NCBI GenBank assembly: GCA_022605955.1 | Contig: JAKCOZ010000040.1 | Location: 3,854,558-3,918,557 of the forward strand | Length of the DNA: 64,000 bases | Direction: 5' to 3' | DNA from: Rallus limicola | Taxonomy: Eukaryota > Chordata > Aves > Gruiformes > Rallidae | Shown here: positions 1 to 26,261 of the stretch, piece after piece | Numbering within the stretch: position 1 is the stretch's first letter | How the letters are laid out: every line of letters starts with the position of its first letter | The notes under the pieces: generated by a model | Database searches by the model: none | What the model saw: only the letters and a program-made list of their open reading frames with translations | Told to the model about the DNA's origin: nothing | Made by a program: the position numbers and the translations under genes

Positions 1-3000
1 ATCAAATCCAAGTTTCATTTCAAACAGATCCCAAGGAAAACTCTGAGGTGACTGGTGAGGATGTTGCCCAAGAGAAGTTCTTGCTTTGTGGAGGGAGGGA
101 GTAGGGGAACATCTGCAGCAGTAACTGATGGAGAGGCTGTGTGGGCAATGCCCCAGCACTACATCAGACCCTCGCAGCAATAGGCAGCCCAAGGACCTGT
201 CTGAGCAGGACAGACTCTGTAAACACCAGAGGAGGGTCTTGGGCTCGGCTGGCATTTCCCCCTCTGCTATCTGCTTTGGTGCAGAGTGGCCAGAGACTCA
301 GCGCTGGAGTGGTGCATCAGCATCCAAGGGCCCTAACAGGCAACACCGGCACCTCCAGGCAGGGCAGGGCAGGGCAGGTGGATTTTCCAATCAACCAAGC
401 ACAGTGAAGCACTTGAGCCTGTTCGTAACCCCAGCACGCTCCTGGCGCTGCTGGGTCCCTGTTCTCACTGGGACCTCTCTTGCATTGGTCCTCAGGAAGT
501 CTCAAAAAACCTCTGGGAAGGTAAACAGTGTCCAGGCTGAGCTGCGGCCAAACACGTTGTCATCTCAGATGAGCTCAACAGGATGCTGAGTGACGCTGTG
601 CATTCAGGGGAGAGAGGGAGCATGGGGCTTTGTAATTGATTTCCAAGAAAATTGCCTCTGTGTTTGGAGCAGGAGCATGAGGAGCGCAGGCAGAGCAGCC
701 TTCTTCTCTAAGTGGTGTTTTGAGGTCTTAATTATTTCTCAGGAGTGGAAGCATTTATTTAGGCAGATTCTAGAGAGGTCCCAAGGCTGCTGGCTGTTGT
801 TCCCCCTCCCCAAAACCCTCCTGGCACATCACTTATGCGAGGCTCCTTCGCATCCCCCTCTGCTGCTCCTGTGGCACGCAGGGCTCAGTGCTTGGCCAAA
901 GCACAAATGCACCAAGTGTATCACCAGCCCCTGCTCTGTCCCTCAAGCTTAGTGAGGTCTTGCCAAGGACCCCAGCCTGACCCATCTCTGCCTCAGGTCC
1001 CACACAGTCCCAGCTCTGCACTGAGGCCAGAAATACCGGTTGTGATAATCCATCCCAGCTAATGAAAACCAGATGAATCCCCAAATTAGTCACTGCTTCA
1101 TGTTTCCCACTTGATTTCATATGCAGCAAGGACAAAGCTTCTGTGGGATTGTGCTGGTACCACAGTCCCCAGCAGTGTCTCTGCCCACTTCAGCAACCCT
1201 GAGCCTCTTCTGCTCCAGCCCCACCACAGGCTTGGTCACAGGAGCTCAGTGAGCCGCAGCCATCGTCCCCACAGAGGTTTCTGGTCAGTGCCTTCCCATC
1301 TCTTCACCCCCCAGCCAAGTTTGCTCCCAGCACTCTGTAGTGTGGAGTGGACAGCAGCAAAGAGCTGAGGCCGTTGCCTCATGGTCCCACTCCCCAGGGC
1401 AGCCATGGGTCTGGCCCTGTCCCTGGCTGCCCCAAGGAATGTGCTGTCCTGGTGTGTGGGCACGGTATATCCTGGTTTCACTGTCATGGGCCAGAAATCC
1501 TCTTCTGGGGACACAGGGATGTACCCAGTGCTGCCAAGTGCTGCTGGGGTGGCTGCTGGGCTGTCCATGCCAGCACAGGCCCACCATCCCTTGGGCACCC
1601 AGACGTGATGCAGAGGGGTCAGACTAGAACTGGCCGGGCTGTTTGTGCTGTGAAGGGAGGTCCCATCGGAGACCCAGCCCAGATGGGTGCTGTGGAGGGG
1701 ACAAGAGAGGGACAAGATGCAAAACCCCTGGGGGGGAAGGATGCTGCTTGCAGGGAGCAGGGCACAGGCTGGGCAGCACAGACCCTGCCAGCCCACGGGC
1801 AGCATGGCTTGAAGCCAACGTGCCAGGGAAAGTGAGGTGCACCCAGGAATCTTGTCACCATCAGAAGCTCGTCACTTGGCACAGGCTCAGCCAACAGCAG
1901 GAGGGGAGAACCCAGCAAAAACCTGGGAAATGGTGCTTTGTCCAAGGCAGAATTTCTATAGGAAACCTCCACTGCTGGCCCCTCACACACGGCTGGGAAC
2001 AACCCAGCAAGGGCTTGGGCTTGGCAGCTGGCAGGCAGCATGGTCTGGGCAAAGGCTTTTCATCCCATCACAGCCACAACTGGCTGGCAATGACAGACAG
2101 TCGGGTCAGCGATGGGAACCAGATCCCCCCATCAGTGCTGGTGCACCTGGGGGGCACAGAGTGCCTAGCCAGCACCCATGGCCCACCTGGGATCAGGGGC
2201 ACAAGCATCTTGCACCCATACAGGACCAGGGCTGACTGGGAGGCATCCGGATGGGGGCACTGGGGCAGCACTCCACCCCCTGCACCGGTGCAGCCACACA
2301 TCCCTGCACTCCCCTGGGTGCTCCCCTCGGCAGAGCCCGGGTTGCCACAGTAACCACTCAGGCCCAGCAGGCTCCTGCCATAAACAGGCTGCTGCCTGTC
2401 ACCCTGGTTTAGTGGTGGCTGCACCAGGGCCAGGACATGGTGGTACCGTGGTCGCTGCAGCTGGCAGAGGCTCCACAGCAGCAGAGACCCGTTCCCTGCC
2501 CTCCAGTGTGGGATGTGGATGCAGAGCTGCGCGGTGCAGCACGGCACAGCTGAGCACCAGGCAGCAGGAATAGGATGCAGCAGCCGGGGCCAAGGAGGAA
2601 GCACAAGGGGAGAGAAAGCAGGAACTTGAAAGTGAGAGCAGCCCCAACCCCCCCACACCCCTCAGCGCTGGGTGCTGCCCCCGCAGCAGTCGGAGCTGGA
2701 AAAGGTGGAGACTGGAGAGCTCCAAGGGCAAGGTGGCTGCTCCACGCTGACCCGCAGAGGTGCAAAGAGGGGGCACTGTGGGGCACTGCCCATGGGAATC
2801 CAGCTCCCAGGGTCCAAGTGGGCTCCCAAGCTCTGGGGATGCTGGAGGGAGCACAGCTAGTACACCCTGTGCTGGTGGCAGAGCTGATGTGCCTGGGTGA
2901 AGGCAGAGGGCTGCAGCAGGCTCCTGACCCAAGAATGGCAGCGTGGTACTAATTCCCAGGCCTCACACACCTCCAGAAGGAAAACAGGGGAAAAACACAC

Positions 3001-3345
3001 CCGAGGCGCTCCCTGGAAGGGCATTAGTCCATGGTGATGGCTGGGAGCTGTGGTGGGTCCAGCCCAGGGGCTTTTACCCTGCACTGGTGTGAGGTGAGCC
3101 CTTGGCATTGGTACAGACACAGGCAAGTGCTGCTCTCTGAGCCAGGAAGGGATGCACGCAGGACAACAGGCAGGTTGTGTCCCTCTGGCATGGCAGCTGC
3201 CGGCCCAGCTCACAGATGGTGGCACCTGGGGACCGTGCTGGGCTGGAGCTTTGGGTCTGACCTCTGCCACACCTGGCAACAGGCGCTGCCACCGAGACCT
3301 TGCTTGGCTCAGCTCTGCTGCGTATTAAAGTTTGAGAGTGATGCA
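1..3345 (+). other. Non-coding region, possible 3' UTR of a gene to the left
   Basis: No exon of any recognised protein was found on either strand. All open frames here have the composition of GC-rich non-coding DNA. The interval ends at a plausible + strand poly(A) site, so part of it may be the 3' UTR of a convergent gene. By human synteny that would be a STAT5 gene, but no STAT5 coding sequence is visible. Confidence 0.35.
3324..3329 (+). terminator. Candidate poly(A) signal ATTAAA (plus strand)
   Basis: ATTAAA is followed at 20-45 nt by TGACTGTTGTTTTATGAGTG, a strong G/T-rich downstream element. It is an isolated AT-rich spot in GC-rich surroundings, which supports a functional 3' end. 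The gene it belongs to is outside the window. Confidence 0.4.
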
Positions 3346-3399
3346 ATATTTGACTGTTGTTTTATGAGTGTTGGGAGGCAGGGGTAGTTTGGCTCTGGC

Positions 3400-5855
3400 A
3401 GCGATGGCTTGTGCTCTGCAGCTCAGTTCAAAGCTGACCTCGACACAGGCAGATGGGGAGGAGAATTAGATGGGCATTTGGAGAGGAGTATTGTACTGCT
3501 CGTTTCCAGTTCCACCTTGAAGGCAGCATGCAACTGGACAGAGGAAGGATGGAGGAGAAAACCACAGCACTCATCTCCACTGGCAAACCAGCAGGTACTA
3601 AGCAGCAGTTCATTACTCCAGCCAGCCCTGTCTGAGCTCCACAGGGCTGTGGGCACAGAGCTGGGCACAGCCTTAGCCAAGGTCTGGCACAGGGGGACAG
3701 TGGGAGCTGTGGCCAGGTCAGGGCACCAACCCCCCACGCTGCCTGGGCCCTTGGTGCCACCCACATGCTTGGTACCGCCCTGGGTGCCAGCCCCCAGCAG
3801 AGCCCCTGGCAAATGTTCCTGCCCACCCACAGTGCTCAGTACACGCTGCCCTGCTGTGTGTGCCCAGGAGCGGCTGGGGGCCGGGGTCGGGGGGGGCTGC
3901 TCTGGACGTGCCTCTGCCTGCTCAGTCTGAACCTGGGGTGGTTTGGAAACGGGAACGATGGCTGTGATGGGCTACATGGGAGCTGCTGAGCTCGAGGAGC
4001 TCTGGGTACACACTGCCTTGTGAAGGACGAGGGGAGTGGGGGACTGCAGCCTGCCCGGCCCTCAGCTGGGAGAGGCCAGTGCTTTCCCTGCCTTGCTGGA
4101 GCTGTTGGGGTCATTGCAACAGCAGCCTGGGAGGGGGATGCACAGCACAGCTGCCCAGCACCGGCTGTGCCCCCACACAGCCCTGTGCTTTCACCATTCA
4201 GTACCTCTACCCACACATGAGCTGGGAGACCCCCAGAATTGTTGCAGCCCCACTGCCAGGCACTTTTATGGGGCACAGCCTGGACTGTCTGAGTGACACT
4301 GGCTCTGTGTCATGGGATGTTCAAAGCCTGCTGCCTTGGGAAAGACCCTGCACAGCACCTGGGAAGATGAAGGAAGAGGAGGAGAGCCTCTGGCAGGATG
4401 CCAGGGCAGGAGGTAGCTGAGCCCCAAGGGTTTCTGCTTCCCACCCCCCTTGCAGCACTGTCACTGGGCCCCAAGGACCAGGCTGTTATCACTGCTGTGC
4501 TGCAGCCTCTCTAATCCTTGTCTGGGGTTTATCCCCAAGGAGCTGTCACCATTGCACAGGTTGGATTTACCTGGAGCTAGCAGGACCCTGGGGCTCGGCT
4601 AGGACCCTGCAAAGCTGAGGCCTTACCTGTGCCAACAGTTGCCTTGTGCTGGGCTCACTGGGGCACAGGGCCACCCTGGCAGGTGGCTGTCCAACCCTGC
4701 AGGACCGCCCTGTCCCCGTCACACAAGCATCTGTGCTCCAAGCAGCTTATCTGCATTTGGAAACCCCTAAATCCATTTGCACGTTTGGCTCAGACACTGT
4801 CCCTGCTCCACCACACTGCAGGAGGGGGTGGCTGTGGGGAAGGGGCAAAGCCAACCCTGCGACCTCCTTTTTGGAGTCACAAACAAAGCCACTCCTCCAG
4901 CACCTGTCCTGTCCCCCCTCCCCAGTCCTGCTGCAGCACCCAGCACAGGCAAAAAGGGAGCTCAGCCCTACATAAAATGCAGCAAGAAGGGGCTGGGGGA
5001 CAGGTGCCCCCTGCCCTGGCTGCCCCCCCCCTCCACCCCAGTGCCTCCAGGACCTTTCTCTGGCTGTAAATCAGACCACTGTACTTGACCCCCTGGAGCA
5101 TCCAGGATGGTAGCCCCTGAAATGGGAGCAGCAGCCAATGAACCCTGTTCTCAAAGGCTGAGCCCTTGGCTAAAGCGTGGAGGGGGCAGGTTCCAGCAGG
5201 GATGTGCAGGACATGCGGGTGGCAGAGAGATAAGAAACCACTTATCTGCAGGGACGCTTCGTTCCTGACAGCAAGTGGTTGTGACAACCCCAGGGCTTAC
5301 AAATTCCTTGTTTTGGGGTTTTCTCCACCATCCTGGAGCTGGTAGAGGGAAAGGTGAACTGCCAGAAGAGGTGTGGGGGTGTCCCAAGGGCTGGGCTGTG
5401 TTCCCCTAGGAGGGGTCCCCTGCAGCACCCTGGGCTACAGTGCCCAGCCCACAGCATCCTGTGGCTGCCTCAGAGACAGGAATAGGTTTTCCAGCAGAGT
5501 GCAGAGCCCTAGTTGGGGTTGAGGGTGAAATGGAGGCGGCTGGTTCCCAGAGCAGGGGCCTGCCATGGCCTCCACATTCAGCTCAAACCCCAGCAGAGGG
5601 TGAGGAGGGCACGAGAGGCTTCAAGGCATCAAACAGCACCCCAGTGCAGCTGGTCCCACAGGGGTGAAGGAGGATTTATTGAGCACGACCTGCATGAAAA
5701 AATCCCCCTGCTAATCCTGCCCTGACACCACACTAATCTCTCCCTCTGAGCCTCATCAGAGCCCAAACCTTGCAACGATGCCACGGCTGGTGTGTGGCTT
5801 TGCAGAGAGCTGCAGGGAAAGGGAAGATGCTGGTGGTGCTGTAGGGCCAGCACAG
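3400..5855. other. Intergenic region left of STAT3
   Basis: GC-rich sequence without recognised exon, RNA gene or mobile element. Confidence 0.5.
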
Positions 5856-5859
5856 CCCC

Positions 5860-6540
5860 ATCCCGCACCCAGCACCACCGGCTCCACCGCCCCAGCAGAC
5901 CGCGGGACAGAGCGGGGTTCATGAACCAGCGCCACAAGGCACCAGCTCCGTCGTGTCCCCACGAGAGGGCAGGACAGGCCCACGCTGCAGCTCTGCCCGC
6001 AGCCCTGAGGCCACGGGCCCTGGGTCCAGGCAGCCACCCCCGCAGCCAGCCCACGAGAGAGACGCTGGGAAGGGCGCCTGGAGCCGGAGCTCAAGAAGCC
6101 CCCGGGCACCAACGTCCCCGCGGGGGGTGGGTGGAGGCCAGCGGTGAAGGGGGGGGTCTGGGTAGAGGCGTCACGTCGCAGGCTCCCTAAGAGGTGCAGT
6201 TTCCTTTGCGCAAGCAGCGGAGCCCCGGGCGCTGCTGTGGGACAGACCGAAGGCAGCCCCAGTTTGGGGCCTGGCGATACACCCACCCCCCACCACCACC
6301 ATCCCCCGGGAAGGGTCCTGCTTCGCTGCGATAAGGCGGGCAGCCCCAGCGCGGCCTGCCCGGGGCCTGCCCCAGCCCGGCCTGCCCACGGCCTGCCCGC
6401 AGCAGCGCAGCCCAGGTGCTCGTAGCGGCGGGCGGGCTGGCTTGCGTCTAGCAAACCGCAGTGCTGGCGTCAGGGCAGCATTGCACTGAGAGAGGCCCCA
6501 GTTCCTGGCAGGGGAAGGCGGGCGTCGCACGCAGACAGCT
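5860..6540. promoter_or_regulatory. CpG-rich patch just beyond the STAT3 3' end
   Basis: CpG dinucleotides become frequent here (for example 5885-5960, 6040-6180 and 6330-6540), unlike the flanking GC-rich but CpG-poor DNA. No gene start was identified. It could be a small orphan CpG island, an antisense promoter or GC-biased DNA. Confidence 0.35.
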
Positions 6541-6555
6541 CAACTCACAGCCCCA

Positions 6556-8407
6556 GACCGCGCTGCTTCAGAGCCTTTATTCTGGAGAAAGTTAAAGCCT
6601 GTAGATACAGCAATAAAATATACAAAAAAATAAAATTTTTTACAGTATCGAGTGCTACCCAGGGCTACAGTGACTGCAGCTGGAGGCAGCTACACACGAG
6701 CATGGGGCTAACACCCCCTTGTCCCCTCGCCGCACCTCCCAACGTCAAAAGACCCTCCTGGTCCCAGAGGAACAGAGCCACCGGCTCCTGGGCACGTTGA
6801 GCCCAGGGGACTGGCCCAGACCCTACAGCCCTCTCCCTTCCCTCTGGGATCCTATCCCTGCTCTCTGGCTCCCAGCCCATGGGCTGTGCTGGTCAGAAGA
6901 GCCAGAGCCAGGACAGGACCCCCCCACACACACACACAGAGCTGCACTGCTGGTACCCCACACCTGAGGGCTCCTCCCCACCCAGGGCCAAGGCAAGACA
7001 GCTCACAGATGTGTAAAGCCGCAGGGCGTCTGCCCAGTATGATGCATCTGCTGGTGTTACCCACAGCCTCTATGGGGGCAGCACCCTGAGCCCTGCCCCA
7101 AACCCTTGCACAAGAGCCTGTGTGCCACCCCACTGCCCCCAGCCCCATTACCAAGTGTGTGGGTAGGTGGGGGGGCAGCTCTGCCACTGCCTCCCCTGGC
7201 TGGCTGGGGCAGGTGCCACAGGCACCAATAAGCACAGCTCCTGGCCTTCCCTGACCCCCCAAGCAAGGAAACCTACCCTTCACAACACTCACGTCCCTGT
7301 GAAGCACTGGGCAACAGCAGATTCTTCCCCCTATGAAGACCCTGCTCCCTTCAATGCTCACCACCTCCTTCCTACCTTAACAGCGACAGCCAACCTCCAA
7401 CCAAAACGCCATGTGAAGCCCCTGAGAAGCTGCAGACCTGCTGCCTGAGCCACTAGCCCAAGCAGAGTGAAGAGGGCCAGGCCACCTGCATGGGTTGCAC
7501 TGGATCCCACAGCCCCACAAGCCTACAGGCCCAATGCCACACAGTGAGGGAAGCACAGCCACACTCCCATGCCTGGCGCTGGGGGAAGCCTGCCACGGTT
7601 ACACCCAGGTCCCAGAACAAACCCAAGGTGCAAACACTGCATGCTCACAGGCAGACACTGGTGCAGGACACATTGCTGCCCTGCCCCAGCACAGCCTTTG
7701 CACCATGGGAAGCCATTTGTCCCAGCAGGAGCCCTGGGGCTGCTGGAGCCAGGCAGATCTCTGTGCAGGCAGCAGGAAGCTGGTGGTGAGTGCAGACAGC
7801 CACCAGAACTCCCTGCTCCCAGTAGAGCCAAGGAATAGCCCAGCAGAAGCATTGCCCAGGCCCCAGCTGCCTCACAGCTCTGAGTCTGTGTGCTGGTCCT
7901 CATGGCCAAAAGCAGGGCCAAAGGTGTGGCAGGGAGACCCCTCTGCGAGCAGCAGCCAGGCAGAGCCATGGTGCATCGGGGAACCTGCAGAGGCCTGGGC
8001 CAGCTGATCCCCTCTCAAGGCATCCCATGGGCTCGTAAGATCTTCATGAGCTTTCGGACTCTGGCAGTCAAGAGAGCAGCTTTTGACAGCAGGCAGCATG
8101 ACTGGGGCTGCAGAAGCGTCTGTAAGAACTGAGGCTGCGATCGGAGGCGAATAGGCACTTGAATGAGCAAAACAAGAATAAAAAACTGTTACTGAAGGAA
8201 ATAGAAAAAGGTTCATCCCCCCCCAGAGAGCCGAGCGGCACCCCCTGGGAGAGGGGGGTTTGTTTGGGGTAAACAAGAGATTGGTGGCAAGGACTCTGGG
8301 TCCCCAGCTCCTCTCAAGGAAAGGGCCAGAGCAGCTGTGACCAGGGGAACTCTTGGGGGCAGGGAGCCCGAGTCCCAGGAGGGCCCCGTGAGCGCCGGCA
8401 GAGCACC
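6556..8407 (-). other. STAT3: Probable STAT3 3' UTR
   Basis: About 1.85 kb separate the STAT3 stop codon from the first AATAAA on the minus strand (6576-6581). No splice site or convincing ORF interrupts it. An AT-rich block at 6600-6650 lies just before the signal, as is common in vertebrate 3' UTRs. The extent is inferred, because no transcript evidence is available. Confidence 0.7.
6576..6581 (-). terminator. STAT3 poly(A) signal AATAAA
   Basis: AATAAA on the minus strand is followed by a G/T-rich stretch (GGGGCTGTGAGTTG) beginning about 20 nt downstream, the expected arrangement for cleavage near 6555-6560. It is the only minus-strand AATAAA seen between the STAT3 stop and this point. 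Confidence 0.75.
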
Positions 8408-23074
<14,667 letters not shown>

Positions 23075-23440
23075 GGCAGTCCCGGGCGGGGCGGGGCGGC
23101 GGCTCCCGGGGCCGGCGACGATCGCGGTCAGGCTCTTCCCGAGTGACGAGAAACCTGCTGCCCGTCCAACCCCGCCCCGCTGCGGCGCGTCAAGCCCAGC
23201 GCAGCCAATAGCGGCGCGGTGCTTCCGCAGTCCCGCGAGGGACGGGCCGTGACGGCCAATCAGCGCGGCCGCCCCTCGACTCGTCACGGCTCTCCGCGGT
23301 GCGGGGGGGCTGATCCGGCTGGCTGTTCCCGGATGGCACCGCCTCCCGCCGCGGGGCGGTGCTGGGGAGGGGCGGTGCTGGGCGGCGCGGCGGGGGGGGT
23401 GGCGGCTGCCGGGAACGGCCGTGCGGGAAACCCAGCTGAG

Positions 23441-23463
23441 TTCCGGGCAGCGCCATGACGTCA
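23441..23463. promoter_or_regulatory. STAT-like site next to CRE in STAT3 promoter
   Basis: TTCCGGGCA (23441-23449, one base off TTCNNNGAA) is followed 6 bp later by the palindrome TGACGTCA (23456-23463). Mammalian STAT3 is known to autoregulate through a STAT-binding element cooperating with a CRE in its own promoter, and this pair is a plausible counterpart. Binding is inferred. Confidence 0.45.
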
Positions 23464-23604
23464 GCGCGCGGCTCGCGGCCGCCGCCACCGTCTCTTAAAG
23501 GGGCAGCACCGCTCGGTGTACGGCAGCGCCCCCGCGCGGTACAAGGGGGTTCCCCGGCGCCCCGGCCACCCCGCGCCCCTCGCTCCGCCATGAACGGGCC
23601 GCAC

Positions 23605-25595
23605 ACGGGTGGTGTAGAAAAGAGACTTTATTAGTTGCGCTGGACGCAGTCAGGGGCTTGTCTGGGCTCCCACCTGCGTGGCTGCGCCTGTCCGGGCCCC
23701 AGGGCCTCGTGCCCTCAACGCCAGCCGCTCTGCCGCCACCACCCCCGTGCTGGGCTGCTGGAGGCCGGGCCGGGCAGGACCCACAGGCAGCAAACAGCCT
23801 GGGTGTCCCGTGGAGAGGGGTGATGGTGTCTCAGGGCTGCCTGCAGCCGGCACCCTGGGCTGGCACCCTGGGGTGGCACCCTGAGCGCCTTCTCCAGGGA
23901 TGGTGGCGGCAGTGCTACCCTGGGGTGAGGCACCTCCCAGGTACCCACATGGGCCCCAGCAGCGCAGGCACCAGGACGGGACCCTGGGGCCGGGGCCAGA
24001 CCGGGTGAGCCAGACAGTAAAAGGAAAATAATTCTTAGAGGAAAAGCAAGTTTATATATTCGGTTATGTCAGCAGCAGCCATCCGGCTGCCTGGAGGGAG
24101 CGGGCTGGAGAGGAGAGCGACTGCGCTCACAGGCAGGGCTGAACTGGGCAAGCAGATGGGGATGAGCACCATCAGGTTCCTCCCTTCCCTGCCTGCCGGG
24201 ATCAGCCTCCCCAGGTGTAGCAGCCTTGACATGCAGCCTTAATGCACAGCCTCCCACCTCTCTGCCTGCTCCCGCAGGGCTGGGCTGTGCTGTGGCAGTG
24301 GCTGCCTACACAAGAGCGGCAGTGTGGTGACCCCTGGGCAGAGCCAGGGCTGTGCCCTCAAGCTGCGGGGTGCTACTCTAGCGCTGCCTTGCTGCAGGGG
24401 ACAGGGAGTGAAGCTGCAGAAAGTGGGTAACAGGGAGGAAAGTGCAGTATGTGGACATGAGCCTAAGCTGTGCTGAGACCCCCGGAGCTTGGTAATACTC
24501 AAGGTCTAGTGCTGGACTGGTGTCAAGGCCATTCTCTGACAGTCAGGAGCCTCACATGACATCAGCGCATCCCACACCCCCCTGGAAACCAGCTGCAGGT
24601 GGTGGTGGCTGCTCCAGCACTGCTGCCTGCTCATCCCCTGCTGCCACCACCCCCTCGGGTGTGCAGGGACCAGAAACAGCACCCCAACCCCATGGTGTCT
24701 CCCCTACCCCCAGTGAGGACATGCCCATCCACAGCCATCAGGCCTCTGGCAGCTGGGTTTGTAACCCAGGTGGGGAACCCTGCAGCCTGCACTGCTCCTG
24801 CCGTGGCCCTGGGGCTGCTGCATCGACAACCCCAGCACAGTGGGGAGGAGCAGCAGACCCCAGCTGTGTGATGCCATATGGGCACCACGGCAGCCCCTGC
24901 TGCGGGGCAGCTTTGTGGTAAAGCCATACAAGGCACCACCACATAACCCAGTCCTTGGGAGGGTGGAATGGAACAGACCTGCCTGCCTGCTCTGCCGCTG
25001 GCTCTGCTCTGCCTTGTCTCTGCCCATCAGCAGGACTCGCTCCACTCTTCCCTCCCGCACGTCGGGGGTGCATCCCAATTCCTCTGCTCCCCAGAAGGGG
25101 CAGCCAGCTGGGGGGCTGAGAGTCTTCCTGCCTGTGGGGTTGGCTGCACAGCCTGGCACAGGGAGCCAGGCTGGTGTGGTCTGGGGGCTTTCTTGACACC
25201 GCATCTTTGCTTATGGAGGACACTTGAGATTTCCAGGTGTACAGCTGTTATCTTGGTTTTAGCACTCTCCAGCCGGGCCAGGTCCCTGTTGGTCAAAGCC
25301 CATCTTCAGGCTTGGTGCTCGAAGGCTCTCCCACAGCCTGCAGCAGGAATGGTTTCCAAGGGTGATTTAACAGTGTAAGAAAAAACAGTCCTGTGTTCCT
25401 ATCGTTTCAGTGTGCTAAAACTAAAATATAAAATACACCTTGTCCAAGCTGGCAGGGGATTGGCGGCGGCTCTGCAGGGTAGGAAAGATGCATTGTGTAC
25501 GCTTTTCCTGGGGCACCAGGGCAGAGAGAGATCTTGAAATGTGAATGATAACGTGTTTGGCCGTCGTTCACAACCCTTCCGCGCTGCAGCCTGTC
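23605..25595 (-). other. CAVIN1: Probable CAVIN1 3' UTR
   Basis: About 2 kb lie between the CAVIN1 stop and the next minus-strand AATAAA at 23627-23632. No other AATAAA or ATTAAA was seen on the minus strand in this interval, although an AATATA variant lies at 24056-24061 in an AT-rich patch. If the canonical signal is used, the mRNA ends within about 150 bp of the CRE in the STAT3 promoter. A shorter form ending near 24.04 kb is possible. Confidence 0.55.
23627..23632 (-). terminator. CAVIN1 poly(A) signal AATAAA
   Basis: AATAAA is followed on the minus strand by a T-rich run and then CCCGTGTGCGG, weakly resembling a downstream GU element. It is immediately adjacent to the CpG island of STAT3. 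Confidence 0.5.
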
Positions 25596-26261
25596 CTACT
25601 CGCTGTCGCTCTTGTCCACCAGTACCGCATCGGACTCCTCCGTGATCTCCAGCAGCGTGTGCATCTCGGGGCTTTCCCCACGCATCAGATCCGAGTTTTC
25701 TCCTTCCTCTCCACCAACCTCCACCAGCTCCGTAGCTTTCACTTCCACTTCACCCTCTCTTATTTTCTTGACGTGGAAAGTGAAGGGTGGCACTTTGTAG
25801 ACGGCCGTCTTGGACCTGGCATAGATGGTGTGGTCAGGGGTGAAAGACTTCCTCAGCTTGTCCCGAGAGGTCTTCATCTTCTCTCTCCTTTCATTAGTCA
25901 CAATCTTGGTGCCCAGTTTGTTCATCCTCTTCTCCAGGTTGTGGCGGGTCTTCTCCAAGTTGTGGCGGGTCTTCTCCAGGTTTTCCTTGGTCTTTAGCTT
26001 AGTCTTCTCCATCTTCTCCTTTGAGAATGCCTTCTTAAAGTCATCCACTCTTTTCATGCCGCTCCTTTTGATGCGCTCTGCCCGTGACTCTTCGATAATC
26101 TCTTCAATTTCCACCTCTTCATCCGAGGAGAGCTGGACATGGTCCTCCTCTGCATGGTCCTCACCCACAGGCACCTCCTCACCCTCGCCTTCCTTCTCTA
26201 GCTTTTCGCCTTCCTTTAGAGACTTGCTGATGCTCAGCTTAGACGGGAGCTTCACTTCATC
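25596..26261 (-). CDS. CAVIN1: CAVIN1 exon 2: acidic linkers and HR2 helix (residues 141-361)
   Basis: DEVKLPSKLSISKSLKEG opens the exon after a TTGCAG acceptor. An acidic, PEST-like stretch follows (about 160-198, with LSSDEEVEIEEIIEE), then the conserved AERIKRSGMKRVDDFKKAF. The HR2 basic helix (about 218-275) contains two exact NLEKTRH units followed by NLEKRMNKLG. A conserved block (SFTPDHTIYARSKTAVYKVP), a second acidic linker (residues about 311-336) and the C-terminal tail complete it. Stop is TAG at 25596-25598. Confidence 0.97.
   Translation of the reverse strand, partial: DEVKLPSKLSISKSLKEGEKLEKEGEGEEVPVGEDHAEEDHVQLSSDEEVEIEEIIEESRAERIKRSGMKRVDDFKKAFSKEKMEKTKLKTKENLEKTRHNLEKTRHNLEKRMNKLGTKIVTNERREKMKTSRDKLRKSFTPDHTIYARSKTAVYKVPPFTFHVKKIREGEVEVKATELVEVGGEEGENSDLMRGESPEMHTLLEITEESDAVLVDKSDSE

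Noticed and set aside
1..3300. Search for STAT5 C-terminal exons at the left edge.
   Set aside because: No SH2 or transactivation-domain sequence of STAT5 was found in any frame, so a gene call is not supported.
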